A stretch of 64,000 nt of DNA from Linnemannia schmuckeri (taxonomy: Eukaryota > Mortierellomycota > Mortierellomycetes > Mortierellales > Mortierellaceae). The stretch lies in assembly GCA_029449235.1 (NCBI GenBank), contig JANATG010000019.1, positions 186,001 through 250,000 of the forward strand. Direction: 5' to 3'. The translations under genes and the position numbers were made by a program. Below are positions 1 through 13,500 of the stretch, in pieces; the stretch's first letter is position 1; each line of letters starts with the position of its first letter. The notes below the pieces were generated by a model. The model was not told the origin of the DNA. It ran no database searches and saw only the letters and a list, made by a program, of their open reading frames with translations.

Positions 1-1272
1 CAGGAAGCCTTTTCCTCTTGTTACTTTTTTTTTCTTGCTGTCAATATTCCCCTACCAAACCTTCAACCTTGTAAAGTATTTGTACCATTTCTCTTATTTT
101 TTTGTTTTTCGCTCAGTTTTGTTTTTTTTTTTGATCGACGCACCATTTGCACGCCTGTACAGCTTTTATTTTTTCGTAGCAATGTGCCAATATTAAAAAA
201 ACAAATCGCGATCTGCGACCCACACATACAATATCATGTCTCCCATTGAACTTTTGAAAAATGACATTCAGCGATCCTTAATCTGTACTTGCGTGTTTTG
301 CGAAAATGAGTGCAGAGTCAATGGTTTGCAAGGACCGCTAACTTCAATCCATTTGACAGATCATGTCGTTATATTTTTTGATGGTTTGTTTTGCTGCATC
401 GGTGTAAGGACGTGACTGCGTAGTGCAGTGTCCGTATTTTGGCAGTTCCAGCCCGTGAGGCGTCAGAGCTCCCTTTTCTCCAATTTTTATCAAATGGTCT
501 CTACAGAAGGAATTGATAATGCGTCATGTGATCTAAGGAGCCTTACAGGCGGTTAGAGCGAGGGGAAGGTTCGCCACAGGAGGAACGACAGGCAACCGTA
601 TCCATCGGTGGAAGGCACCATAACTACCCATCGGTCCCAGGATCTTCAGGAAGCGACGTATTATCCATTCAATCCGGGACCCAACGTCAGTGCAGCAGGC
701 TTATTGATGGTTTGCGGTATTCGCCGCTCAACCATCATCGATATTGGGCTCGACATATATTTTTGGAGGGTCATAGACTGGAATTGCAGGAGGAATTCAT
801 CATCAAATCGACTTCTGGTGGAGGGAACCTTTCGTCCCACAATACAGACACCTCGGAGGAAGACAACAGGTGGTGGACTTTCCTTGTTTACTGGGGAGGT
901 AAAGGGAGGTGGCACCAACAAGATGTAGAGATCATCAGCTTCAGAGGACAGGACACGGCACCTTCAGGACAACCCAACGTTGTCCAACAGCGATAGAAGG
1001 GACGAAAGCGAAAAGTTATTATATGACTCAAAAGTCATGACGAAACAGACATCTCCCAACCTCCAGGACACACTTTCCACAAAGAACTACTTCCTGGGGT
1101 GTTAGAGTTGTTTGTTTCGTTACAAGAGCGGGAACCCTATCCAACCTTTTCTTCCTTCAGGAAATCGCACCTTTGACAACGACCCAACAAAACCTTCTCA
1201 ACAGAACAGGCATCCTGACCCAATCTGTCTCGCTGTTTTCTTTTCAACACTGTTTGAAACTCATATGTGTAG
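1..1272. other. Upstream/intronic region of the L35 gene
   Basis: No protein-coding gene is recognised here. The first 200 bases are T-rich. The stretch must hold the promoter and the short first exon of the downstream L35 gene, because the first well-defined exon opens directly at an acceptor. Possible ATG|GT exon-1 ends are near 321-323, 381-383, 493-495 and 707-709; ATG 381-383 followed by GTTTGT looks plausible but is unproven. From about 575 on, the motif CAGGA recurs on the + strand (see findings). Confidence 0.5.
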
Positions 1273-2235
1273 GCTGCTGTCAAGGCTTACGAGTTGCGCA
1301 CCAAGAACAAGGCCGAGCTCACCAAGCAGCTCGAGGAGCTCAAGCAGGAGCTTGCCAGCCTTAAAGTCCAGAAGGTTGCCGGTGGCTCCGCTGGAAAGTT
1401 GACCAAGATGTAAGTCTTTGGCTCCTAGCTTTTCCTCTTTCTCTCCAGTCGGTCAGGATTCTGAGAACTGACAGTCAGTGTATAGCAGGAACAGGGAATG
1501 GGATTAGGAGTAAAGTAAAGGAGATGAAAGCAGGAAACGACACTGCAGGAACGAGTATTGGTGGCGGTACCAGTGGAATACATAGTGATTTATCACTTGT
1601 GTAGGTCTCTTGCAGGAACATCACCAGAGGCTTTTTATCATATCAGATGCCGCCACCAATTTGGGGACTGGTCAAAGGCGAAGCTGCTCTTGACGTGTTT
1701 CAGGATACTTTTTCAATATTACGAGAGAGCGATCGCTGTGAAGGACAATATTACGCAAATTGGGAACCACGTTACAAACGTGCTTTCGGGCTTGGCTGCA
1801 CACTCTCATGCTCAGCAGGAGAATAAACAGAGGAGGCCTCAACAGTTCAGGACCACCATACAACTCCTGATCACTTCGAGTGTATATTCGCGCCATACAC
1901 GCTTTGCCAACAAACCGAGCGCGATTCGGACTCCAGTCCATTGCTTGCGTCTTCTCCGTCCACTTTTCCTAACTCGGCTGTATTTTTCCCTTTGAAAAAA
2001 TAGCTCTGCCGTCCGCAAGTCGATTGCTCGCGTCATGACCGTGATCACCCAGACCCAGCGCGCTCAGCTTCGTCTCTTCTACCAGAAGAAGAACTTCTTG
2101 CCCTTGGACCTCCGCGTCAAGAAGACCCGCGCCATCCGTCGCCGTCTTACCAAGCACGAGGCCTCCGTCAAGACCGTCAAGCAGCAGAAGAAGGACACCC
2201 ACTTCCCTCTCCGCAAGTACGCCGTCAAGGCCTAA
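1273..2235 (+). CDS. RPL35: 60S ribosomal protein uL29 (L35), exons 2 and 3
   Basis: Component of the large cytosolic ribosomal subunit near the exit tunnel. Two exons are clear: 1273-1409 and 2004-2235, separated by a 594-bp intron (donor GTAAGT, acceptor TAG). The first begins AAVKAYELRTKNKAELTKQL and the second carries the basic half (ARVMTVITQTQRAQLRLFYQ, KNFLPLDLRVKKTRAIRRRL), ending KYAVKA. This is the full uL29 family sequence except for the initiator Met, which must lie in an upstream mini-exon; the family usually starts M-(A/S)-A-V-K, so exon 1 may code only the ATG, a common layout for fungal ribosomal-protein genes. Its position is not settled. An open frame inside the intron (1558-1995) is not considered a gene. 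Confidence 0.95.
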
Positions 2236-3124
2236 GTGCAGCGCGATTGTTTGTTTTTGCGAACAAAATAAAAAAAAAAAACTACCAATGACCTTTTTAT
2301 TTGCTTGATGCTATGCTATTGTTGCTGCTGTGCTGTTGCCAACTCTTTCTATGCTGCTTGCTATGCTTTTGGTGCTGATGTTAATATCAATGCTGATGTG
2401 CCGCTGATGGTTGCTATGCTGACTATGTTCTGCTTTTGCTCGTCACCGCTGAAGGTGCCCATAGTTTTTGTCACAATAGTTGTTTTTTGACGCCTGATCC
2501 TGTTTGTTGACTTGTTTCTCTAAACCATGTTCTCCAACGCGTTCGCTTTGATTTTGACGCGTGGCGCGTGATAAGAATTTACCCTTTTTAATATAGAATA
2601 GTCTATTTGGCAACCCGTGTTGTTCGTTTTATTTGACAACCCGCTGGCGCTTCTGTACTAAGGCCATGTAAGCTTGGCGGAATCAAGTTGATAAAAAATA
2701 AAGTAAATTGGAAGAGGGGTCCCGCATAAAGAGGCGTAATAGAAAAGCTTCACGAAGACGGAGAGAATAGCATAAGGAACTGTCAAGTAATTAGCCTTCA
2801 AAGGCCAGGGCTGTTTTTATAAGGACTCAAATTAACAAAAAGCTAGATAAACCGGATGAGAAGTCTCGCATAAAGAGAAGGCCGGAGTCGTTTCTACATG
2901 GAGTGAGTGCAGGAAGCCAGCGGATTGTCAGTTAGATTAATTCTTTCAATATAACAGAAAAAATGGCAGTTCTGCTGTGTCATCCAGATTTTTACGCCTT
3001 GGACAGCATGTTCTTTAACAACTGTACTTAACGCTGTTTGGGCTCTCTGTGGGAAAAGAAAAAAAGGAAAAAAGAGTTGCCGATGCCCATGGGGCGAGAA
3101 GAAACAGAAAAGGCGGGTGACAGG

Positions 3125-3157
<33 letters not shown>

Positions 3158-5501
3158 CGAGTAGGAAAGGAAACAAAAGAAAACTTGTGAACGGCAAATA
3201 GCAAACGGCAAAGGTCATGTTTTTTCTTATTGAACAATAAGAAACCAAAAGCGTAAAGACTTTTGTATTTACCTGGTTTGCGGCGTGCATTAACATAAGG
3301 TGGGGTGATTGTGTACCTGACAAACCGACTAACCGACACACTGGCAAACAGAGGCCAATTTAGCGGTTTATATGCATGTGCCTGCCTGTCTTCTTCCCTT
3401 TCTCCAAACAGAGCCCTCTTTATCCCTTGCCTCTCCATCGCCCTCAATTGTGTTGTGTTTATGTATTTGCACACACCATCTTTTCTCCGTTGTGATTTTT
3501 ATTTGCACAAACAAAGCACCACCTACACATGTCGTTGAGAGATGAGTAAACCAGCCTAGTGCAGTGTTTATTATCCGCGTGCGCAGATAAAGGCTGGGCC
3601 CACATTTCCGAATTGCTATCGATAGCTGAACGCCTCTCACTGTTGGCCTGGCCCTTGCCCTATCCTTTTGTTTTGTGCTTTGGTCTGTGGGTTACTACCT
3701 TGCTCCTGCTCTTGATAACAAGAAAGAGTATCAAATCAAAGAGGATTAGCGTAAAACAATTGTGGATGACAAGAAAAAAAAGAGAGGCACACAATAAAGA
3801 AAAAACTCTTGACTGCATGTAATATCTTTTGAAAATGACCTTGCGTTCTCTTCTCTTTCTCTCCACATCATTGGTCGCCTATGACTTGGTTAAATTGAGG
3901 CATCCATCTGGTCTGTTTATGTTGCAGTCTATTTACTTTTACTCGTACAATTCACTCGATCAACACAGCAGCTGGGAAAAGAGGGCTGAGAAAAAGTGGA
4001 GACAATCAAGGTAACAGAAAATGAATGGAATCAACGGAAGGGACAATGTGGAGGAGTGGAAACCAAAGGGAAGTTTGGATTTCAGTCTATCACCTTCAAG
4101 GCGAGCTACCAAGTTACCGTGCCTCAAAACAACACATTGTTGCACCAGCTATTGAAAGAGGAAGGAGGGGACCTAGGCGGAGGAAATTATCATCGAAGGA
4201 CCATGTCTTCCTGTATGTTCGTCTCCTGGCCTTGCATTATGCGGATTGTTTTGTTTGTTTGTTTGTGAAAGAGATCATGCAGCTTGTTTTTTTTTTCCTT
4301 AGTGCGTTTTCTCGCATGCATCATATGCAAACTGTAAGAAGTGAGGGAAAGAAAGTGAAGGAAAGGAAAGACCGAGAACGACCAGAAGACAGAATAGCAT
4401 TTAATGGCCAAATGAAAAGAGGCGAAGAGGAGGAAAGCGGAGAGAACGTGGAGATATGTGCAGTTGTATTGAAGAGAGAATATGGTTAAATGATTATTTT
4501 GTGTAGGCGAGGCGGATAGGTTAAGCCACTTAAGTCAATCCTCGCGTAGGAGTCGAGAGTAAAGTGAAAGGAAAGAGTCTGTGAGGATGGAGACAAAGAA
4601 ACAATAGCGATGAATAATGGTCAATTCAGTCACGAATATACTCTAGAAGTGCGAGTGACATTGTTTGTTGATGCTCGGCGTGCCTTCCTTTCCTTCTCCA
4701 TCTCTCGTTCGCATTTCCGTTTTCTTTTTTTCCTCTCTCTGACCACTTGGCTGCATACTCAAATGTCGTCCTATACATAGACAGAACGGCGAGGTGTTGT
4801 TGTCGGGATATATGAATGATGAGAAAAAAAGAAGACGAAGAGGAATTGAAAAAGAGGGAGAGAGCGATCGTCAAAACTGGCTAGTGGACTAAGAGTAGTA
4901 CGTTCTCAACGAAACTACTGTTGCATCAAGGAGGGAATAAGTGCTAAAATACACCCAATGATTAAGCATACACACACGTTCTATCTAGATCTATCCTCTT
5001 CTCTCCTCCCCACTCCCCTATGCAACGTTAGAAAGTTAGTCTGAAGACCTTTCTCACCTTTTCTTGTCAATAGCCTCTCTGCCTCCTTTTGCCTTCTCGT
5101 TCATGGTTTAAAAAGGAAGGGGCAGTCGAATCCACTGTATCTTCACAAAAGGGTAACACAGGAAAAGAAGACATATGCAAAGCGCACTGATCTCCTCAGC
5201 CCATCGGCCCGGGTGCTTGTTGCCTCTGTTTTCCCTTTGATTCCTCGCCATCATCGCCCTTGAAGACCAATGGCGAAGGTAGTCCCAACATTGGCGCTAT
5301 CAAAAGCAGGGCGGAAGGGGAAAAACAAGGAAGGATGGTATGAACGCCAACCCCTGAGAATGATAATTAACACAAGGAAGCGAACGGTGTGAGCGACAAA
5401 AACCACACTCATGGATTCTTTTCAGTCCCGTTGTCGATCTTTTTCCGATAGTATGGAATACGCAATAATGTTAGTATCGAGAAGAAAAGGTAGCGGAAAG
5501 G

Positions 5502-5546
<45 letters not shown>

Positions 5547-6936
5547 GACAAAAAAAGAGTGACAAAAAAAAGAGTGACAAAAAAAAAGAAATACGAGAAA
5601 AAGGTAATATCCTCTTAGGGACTAGCGTCTTTTTCCAGAACACAATCTTGAAAAAAAAAAAATTGTTTTCGATTTTATGTTTAAACTTTGCTATCTCAAT
5701 GATAGGATGAGACTAGTAACACGCCAAGAACCATCAACAACAGAGACACGAGCACCATAAAAAAAGTGGTCATTAACGACACGAATGGATGCAGTAGAGC
5801 AAGAAGAGAGTGAAGGCAGGGTGTGCTTATTGTGGATCATTCATGCGGACGAAAATATAAACATATTTTATTGAAAAAAAAAGCCAACTGATTTTCTCTT
5901 CTTCGAAAATGATGTCCACTGCTTCGAGACTAACAAACAAAAATGCGTTCCAAATGTTTCTAAAAAAAAAGTGAGAAATGAGTGTGAATCCGTGAACGGT
6001 GAGGATGCAGGCACAATCACCTTGGTACATTTTTTTTCAGTTGCGCCTTCACCCGGTGTTAATCCCTTTCGTCTGCCCAAAAGAGACGCGGTTTGATCGA
6101 TCGACTAAGGAAATTTCGCAGAGAGAGGATCGACAAATAATCAATTCCTAGAGGGTGTGACTGAAAACTTAAATCAAAAAAAAACCCTAAATATGCAGCA
6201 AAAAGGCAGACAGAGCGGGCAAGTAGGGTGTAGGCATATACAACCCTTCCAAACTCATCTTGGGCGGGAGAGACAGAGAAAGCAGAGGGAAAGGCGAGGG
6301 GATGAGAGGAAAAGAGATAGACAGAGTAAAAAGAATGTTCACTTTTTCATAGCCCTTTTCCTTCTCTTACTCTGCTGCTCTTTCTCTCGCCTTTTTGTTT
6401 ACTTTTATTGGAATGTGGATTGCGGTTGCGTTGCGGTCAGTTCCTCTTTTCCGTCTTTCTTTTATTCAAAAGCACCGCAAACCTCCTCCTGAAAGGAAAA
6501 GAGTTTCTCTTGGCAGCTATGCCTTTTCTTTAACTAAATGCCACTCTAAAACATTCAATAATACATTGACGCTACCAAATGAGCCGAAAACAAGATCGGA
6601 GAAAAAAAGGTGTTGCGTTTTGCACTGAAGTAAAAACCAACCCTGCTTCCCATGGCAAGTGTGGTTTTAAAATGGCAGCGCCAGCCAGCTTCCCACTCTG
6701 AAATAGACATGTAGTGCAATATAAAAAAGAAAGCGAAAGTGGGCATAAAGGCAAAAGAAGGAATACAGGTCCTCGTCCGTGTCTCGTCTTTGTGGAGAGG
6801 GTCTGGGCACAAGGGCAAAGAAAAAAACAGGTTCAGCAACCCTTTCCTCTTTTCTTCCCACTCAAACTTTTCTTTTCATTCTCATGCATTGGAATCGAAA
6901 GAGAATTGATGGCATCAAGAACCTTTCCTTCTCCTT

Positions 6937-6992
<56 letters not shown>

Positions 6993-8421
6993 GGTGTTGT
7001 TATTCTTTTCTTTGGAAGTTGGTTTATGTCCCCAGGCTAAAATATTTTTGAGACAGGGTTACCCAAACCTCCTCTCTTCCTTTCCTTCCCTCCTTTCCTC
7101 CTTTCCTCCTTTCCATTACCTCCCTTGGTCTGTTTGTGTGTCTGTTCCCCAACAGTTTTCTTGTTTGTTGGCCACAAAGCATACGCTTGTTGTTTTTTTT
7201 CGATCTCTGATCCCATACAATAATAGACGGGTCGTGTCCTGTTGCTAAACATGCACAGCAACAGACACACCAAAAAAAAGCGAAATGACACGCTCTCTTT
7301 TTTTTTTTGTTCGTGAGATCATGAATGGATCAAAAACGAGGGAACGTTCAATAGGAGCTGATTCACAAAGAACGAAGCTTGTTCATTCGTTCCTCTTGCG
7401 GAGTTTGCCTTTTTGAGGAGGCATAGGCCCTGAGTATCAAACAGGTATAAATTAACAGCTATGCCAGTGCAGCAAAAAAGGGCTGGTTTATTTTTTGTTC
7501 AAATATCGAAAATACCCCGCAAGTGAGGAAAGTAGGATGAACAAATCAACGGATGGCGCTTTTATTGTGAGTGGCAAAAGAATGAATTATTCTAGGCCCC
7601 TCAGTTGTTGTTTTTCTGTTTGCCGTTGGCGCTTGTGATGTAAGGAGATGGCCTTTCTTCCCGGAGAACGAACGATGAAGAACGAAAGGAAGATACACCT
7701 TCGTTTGTTTTACAACAAACTACCCGATATATCAAGTACGAAGAGAGGGGTATTGAATGGCAGATATACTCAGCTTGGGCCACGGGCATCTGTCTCTCTC
7801 CCAGAGGCGGGGTCAGAGACTAGTGGTGGGCGTCATGGGACTTCAGGGAGACTAAGAGCGGAGATGGAAGAGAAACAACAACTGAGACGAAGAAGGTTTA
7901 TCACCGTCACTGTTTCACTGATTGAATAAAAAAAGGGACAATTTGTTCTCTTTCTTTTTTTCATAAACCGTGCAAGGGACCGACCCATGGCGAAGACAAT
8001 GGGTGAAAAGAGAAGGCCGAGAGAGATGCCGCTGTGAAGGAGAGAATAAAAGGATGCAAAAGGGAAATCAGGGAGGAGAAAAAGAAGAAGGGGGAGAACG
8101 GACAATAAGTAAAGAAATGGAGAAAAATCGAATGGGCTGACAGGGACATTCATCTCGCAGCGCTGCACGTCTCTTGTCAGCGCCCTCTTTCCCTCTTTCC
8201 CTCACACTTTACTCCTAGATAGAACCAACTGATCCTCTGATTCGATGTCTATCTATCTGGGTTGATGATCTGTTGCAGTTTTTGTCTGGACGGTCTCTTT
8301 GTTTATGCTATTTGTGATTTTTTAGAACGAGAACCTTTGTAACTCATTCACTCGTTTTCGCCATCCTTTCTGAGTTTGTTTTTGTGTTTATGGCGTGCCA
8401 ACGTTTGTTGTTGTTGTTGTC

Positions 8422-8452
<31 letters not shown>

Positions 8453-10468
8453 CTTTTGTTGCTTGCTTTTGTTGTTGTTATGTTCCTTTCCATTTGTTTT
8501 GTTGGCTTTTGTTTTGTTGTGATAGTATAGTGAATGCTCTTGACTTAACATGAATGAGTGCATCGTCAAGGGGATTGTGTCCTGCTCAATAGGTAAGATG
8601 AAGTGATGAGCATGTCGACGTGTGCAAAAAAAGGGCGAAATGAGGGCGTATATTATCGTTATTATTTGTTTCCTTTTCTTACACTCTCTTGGTGTGGATG
8701 AAAGAATAAGGATGAGGACGACCGATTAAATGCATGGTCAAAGTGGCCATTTGCTTCTCCACGTCTGTTCACCCTTGGCCATGGCTCCCCTCACTCGTTC
8801 CCTCTGTCCTCACTTACTCACCCCTTCCATGGCATTCCTTCTCTTCGATGCGTTGTTCGATGTTACAATTGTTAATGGCGTTCACTTAGGAGTGACCATG
8901 TCCTCATTTTTCTTTCTCGTTAGCATCCACTGTTGGGAGTCGGCACACTTTTCTCTTGTTTTCTCTCTTTCTCCACTGAATCCATTCTTTCCTCTTCTTC
9001 TTCCTCCTTTCTCTCTTCTCTTTCCTCTTTCCTCCCTTTTCCGCACCAACACACTCGCACACACATTTATCATTTTGACATTACTGCTTCCACCTGAATC
9101 ACTATTCATACCACTCTTTTCTTTTGTTTTTCTCTTCTTCTCCAACGCAATTGCATCCCCATACTTTCAGAGCACTTTTTTTTGTTTATTTTTGAAGCCT
9201 CGGCTAGTCATAGCTCGTTTAAACGCCGGGCTGCCAATCGGGAACTTTCATGTAAGCGATTGTGGAGCAATTAAGTTATTACAGAACACAACTACAACAG
9301 CAAACAAAACAATGGAACCCCCATTCTTCTCTATGTATCTCCCTCCCTTTCGCTCTTTAGTCACCCCCTTTCCCCCTGCTCCGACCAGACCTCATTTTTC
9401 ATTGGGCTTACGCGATGTTATTGTTTTCACCTTCTCTGCTCCCAACGACGAAAGTTCTTTGTTGGCAACATAGTCAAACATTCTCGGTCCTCGTGCTTGA
9501 TCAAACCATTGCAAGCTTTGTCATCTCTCCCCCCTATGCTTCTCTTACTCTGTCGCCTTCTTGCTGTTTGTTTAATTCTTCGACTTTTGTAGTTTTTTTT
9601 GGATGTCACGTAAGGATAGAAGGCGATCTAGAAGTTTATTGAACAATCCCAAAAGGCAGGCGGAAAAAGGCAAAGAGAGGTTTAATTTGAGTTGGCCACT
9701 TGCTGCATTGCACCAAAACACTGTATGGGGACAAATGGTCAGTTTACTTGTCTTTCCAGAATACATTTGTGTGTATTTTGCCTCCTTGTTATTCTACCCT
9801 TTCATTAGCAATTGGACTTCCTTCCTCCCTCCCCCTCCATCTCTTTGTTTCTCACCGATTGTTAAAACGTTTTGCTTTTTTTAAAAAACAACAATGCGCT
9901 TGCAGTATTTATTTCAAACGCGCAATGAGAGCAGACTTAACTCTTGGAGGCCATGGCAAAGGATGGTAGTTCAGAGACAAAATCCTTTTTTTTGCTCGTG
10001 TTGTTTTTGATAAACGGTGTGCATCTTTCTTTCTTTCTTTCTTTTTTCTTCCTTCCTTCTTTTCCAACGTTCAAGTGCAATTGCCCTCTAAAGAGTGAGA
10101 GAATGGGAAAGAGCTGGCAGGAGATCATTGCCTTTTGTTGTTGTCATTGTTGCTTTTATACCTGTGGTTTTTGCTTTCTGCTGTTGTTTTGTTGTCGTTC
10201 TTGTTCTTGTTGTTTTGTCACTAGTGTCCCATAGTCAACGCCCAGGATGATTTCTTTTTTTTTCCCTATTCTCTCTCATCCTCTTTTTCTTCTCGCCTTC
10301 TCTCTTTCACTCCCTTCATCACTCCTTAACTCTCTCTGTACCTACCAGCTTGCTGCTGACGACCTCTTTCCTTTCCCGTACCTGTTCAATAGCCATGCAC
10401 ATGCACGGCTGCATCCTGTTCCCAGCAAACGTCCCTTCTTTTTACGTCGTCCTGTTACTACTAGTTTG
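2236..10468. other. 8.2-kb region without a recognisable gene
   Basis: I found no coding region I can support here. Open frames are short or follow homopolymers and pyrimidine runs; the longest (8730-9473, +) is a low-complexity Leu/Phe/Pro/Ser frame. It holds A32 (3125-3156), A41 (5502-5542), (TTG)19 (6937-6993), an interrupted (TTG)n (about 8405-8452) and strand-asymmetric pyrimidine tracts closer to the downstream HMG-box gene. The region may contain the long promoter or leader of that regulator, or untranslated transcripts. Confidence 0.5.
6937..6993. repeat. (TTG)19 microsatellite
   Basis: Nineteen uninterrupted TTG units lie in apparently non-coding DNA. The reverse strand reads CAA, the codon that makes the poly-Q run of the HMG-box gene 3.5 kb downstream. 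A second, interrupted (TTG)n lies at about 8405-8452. No exon fits around either copy. Confidence 0.9.
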
Positions 10469-10550
10469 ATGACACCGATGGGTCCTCAGGTATCAATGAG
10501 TACCCCCGCCGCTGCTAACCCTGCTATCGACCACCACTACCTCCATAATC

Positions 10551-10594
<44 letters not shown>

Positions 10595-13500
10595 CTCCAC
10601 CATCTGCAACAACATCTCCACCACCAACGTATGCAGCAACAACAGAACACCTTCCCTCGGATTGATACCTTCCATACGTTTGATAACGCATGTATCAACA
10701 ACGATAACAACGACAACATCGACAACAACAACAACAATGGCTTATCCCAGCTTGTTCGGCTCGACAACGGTATAGACGCGGTCTGTGCTGGCGAAGAGTC
10801 GACTTCCCTCGCCTGTCAACAACACCCGACTACCACCATCGACACACAACCCGTTCGATCTTCTATCTTGGCCCACCCGGGTGGCATCCACCATATGCAG
10901 CACGCACATTCAGATGTCAGCGCCAACAACAGCACTAACAACACACAACCCCTCCATTATCCATACCGGAGTGGACCCCACAACAGTATGTCGTCCAGTA
11001 CACCCCGATCATGCCCTCCTTTTGATCTCGGTGCAGTACCTCTGCTGTATCCATCGTTCCCTGAGTTTCTCTCAGGTGTGCGGACAATCGTCTTTCCGAG
11101 TCCTGGTTCTTTTTGGCACCCATCTCTCCCTCCCGAAGCCCTGCCACCCTCCTTTTCATCCCAGATGCCCGCTGCTACCACCACCACAGCAGTATACTCA
11201 AATCACAAAAACATACCTCTCCACGAACCCTCCTTGTTTCATCACCCACCCCCTGCATGGCCCCTACACCAACAACAACAGCAGCAGCAACAACAGCAGC
11301 AGCACCTTCTGTTCCAACAAGAGGCCCTCAACACCATCGCCCAATGCGAAGGAACTGCAGGCTTCTTGAGGCAGCAGATGGCCCACGTTGCTCGCCTTGC
11401 CAGCGTACATATGGTACCCGCAAGTGCGGAGACTGACCCTGCATCCCTTGACGGAGGAGGAACAAGCATCTACCCATCTGACACCACCATGAATGATGCC
11501 CCCAACAATCTCCTCATGTCACAGCCGCTTGCAGACAACAACAACAGCAACAACGTCAACAATGGTGCAGCTTTGTGGACGCAGGATGCACCAACACATG
11601 GTCCAAACTTTATTGTGGGTCAGAACATGGTGCCGCCAGAGTTGCAGCATGGTATGCATCATTTGGAGGAAGAACATATGGCCTTTGAGCAGCAACAACA
11701 ACATGCAAGCGATGGGAACACCACCATGCAAACACGTGTGCTTGAAACACCTACAAGGGCAAAGGTAAATTTTTTAATAGACTTTTTGCTGTGTCCTTCG
11801 CGTTACTGTTGTTGTTGTTGTTTACTTCTGTGGGGTGAAGGAAAAGAGAAGAGTACAAAGTAAGACAGAAAGATCCTTTGTTGTGGAGCCAAAAGAATGC
11901 TTACGGCATGTTTACCTTGCCTATATTCTTTTAGATTGACTGACGCGTTTTCATCTCTTTTTTTCTCAACGTTCGCGTTTTCGCAAATTAATTCGTTTGG
12001 TATATTTTTTTCTTTCCACTGTTTTTCCTCATGTTTTACCGCTGTGTGCCTGTGCTACCATACCCAATGGCTGTCCAGCTCGATTCACTGCCTTTCGAGG
12101 ACACCACCACCACCATTAACAACAATAGCGACACCACTCGCCCACTCACTCACCCGGTACAGGAGCATGTCAGCATCAATTCTGCGTTTAACTTGAACGA
12201 CATGCAGCAAGCAGTCTCTATTCTCGCTTCGACAGGTTACTCCTTCCAAGATGCTCTCGCGACGGGCTTGAGTACAGGAACACACTCTGTCGTCCACACT
12301 CCCACGCCCAACCAGTCATTTTCCAACAGCTCGCATGGCATGTCCTACTTTTCCTTGCCGCTGCCTCTCCATAGCAACACCTTGATCAACTTGCCGGGCC
12401 TGCAACATCCTCACAACAACAACAACATCATGCACCACCTTGCGGTTCCTCCTGGTGCAGCCGGTCCGCAAATGACTCAGACTAATGTGACTCCCGAGAT
12501 GTCATCGATGACCTTGCAAGGGTCTTGGACATCTCATTCCTTGGAGTCTCGTCTGCAGCAGCAGCAGCAACTGTCATCCATCCCTCAGATGCCACCGGCT
12601 TTGCTCTTTCATCACCCGTCGCAGCAGGCACCACCCAATCCGACCTCATTGTCACATGGGCTACCCTTTGCAGTCGCGGCCATGACGACGGCAGCAGGAC
12701 ACGCGTCTTTCCCAGTTTCGCCTCCTCCTATTCCTGCCGTGATGGAGATGCTGCCAACGCGACCTGCAGCCGCTGCTTCGACTGTGCCATCTAGCAGCAG
12801 TAAGCAAAATACCTTTGGTGAGTGAATAAGATTTTGGTGTATTTAATTGCGAAATATATTTTTGTACCCACAGACAAGCTAACCCTACTACTTACTAACT
12901 TGTCTTATACAACTTCTAGCTATGACAAGACTTGCCTCGACAACGCACCATTTCCATTCGGCGCCCATCATCATGTCATCCTCAGCTGGTGCCTCGTCAT
13001 CCTCGTCGTCCTTGTCGTCCTCGTCGTCCTCGTCGTCCTTTCTCGCAATCGCAGCAGACTCAGGTCCGCCCCCGTCATCCTCCTCCAACCTCCAACGCGA
13101 TCGAAGTCACCGCCGCGCCAATAAAAATTACGCTGCGATTCGAAAATCAGCTTCGACAGGAGGTACAGCCAAACGATGCGACTCGGCATTAATGGCCATA
13201 ACGCCAGAGTCGTCACCATCATCGTCTCAGCACTCTGAAGGAGGAGGAGGGGGAAGCAGGCAAAAGACCTCGCAGTTCACCTCACCTTCTCTCTCTTCCA
13301 ACACAACGGCAGCCTTCTCCACAGCCTTTATGTCGTCCATGTCGGTCTTTCCTGTTAATCCTCCGTCTGCTCCTGCACCTGGTCCTGATGCCAGCAGCCG
13401 GCGGCCGTCCTCCCTCACCTCCTTCTCTTTATCCACGTTCGAGACCTCGTCCTCCTCGCCGTCGGTTCCAAAACGTCCCCAACAATCGCCGTCATCCCTG

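Noticed and set aside
8730..9473. 247-aa + strand open frame
   Set aside because: Composition is almost only Leu, Phe, Ser and Pro from a pyrimidine tract; no domain, no splice or start context, and the matching strand bias is seen in other leaders.
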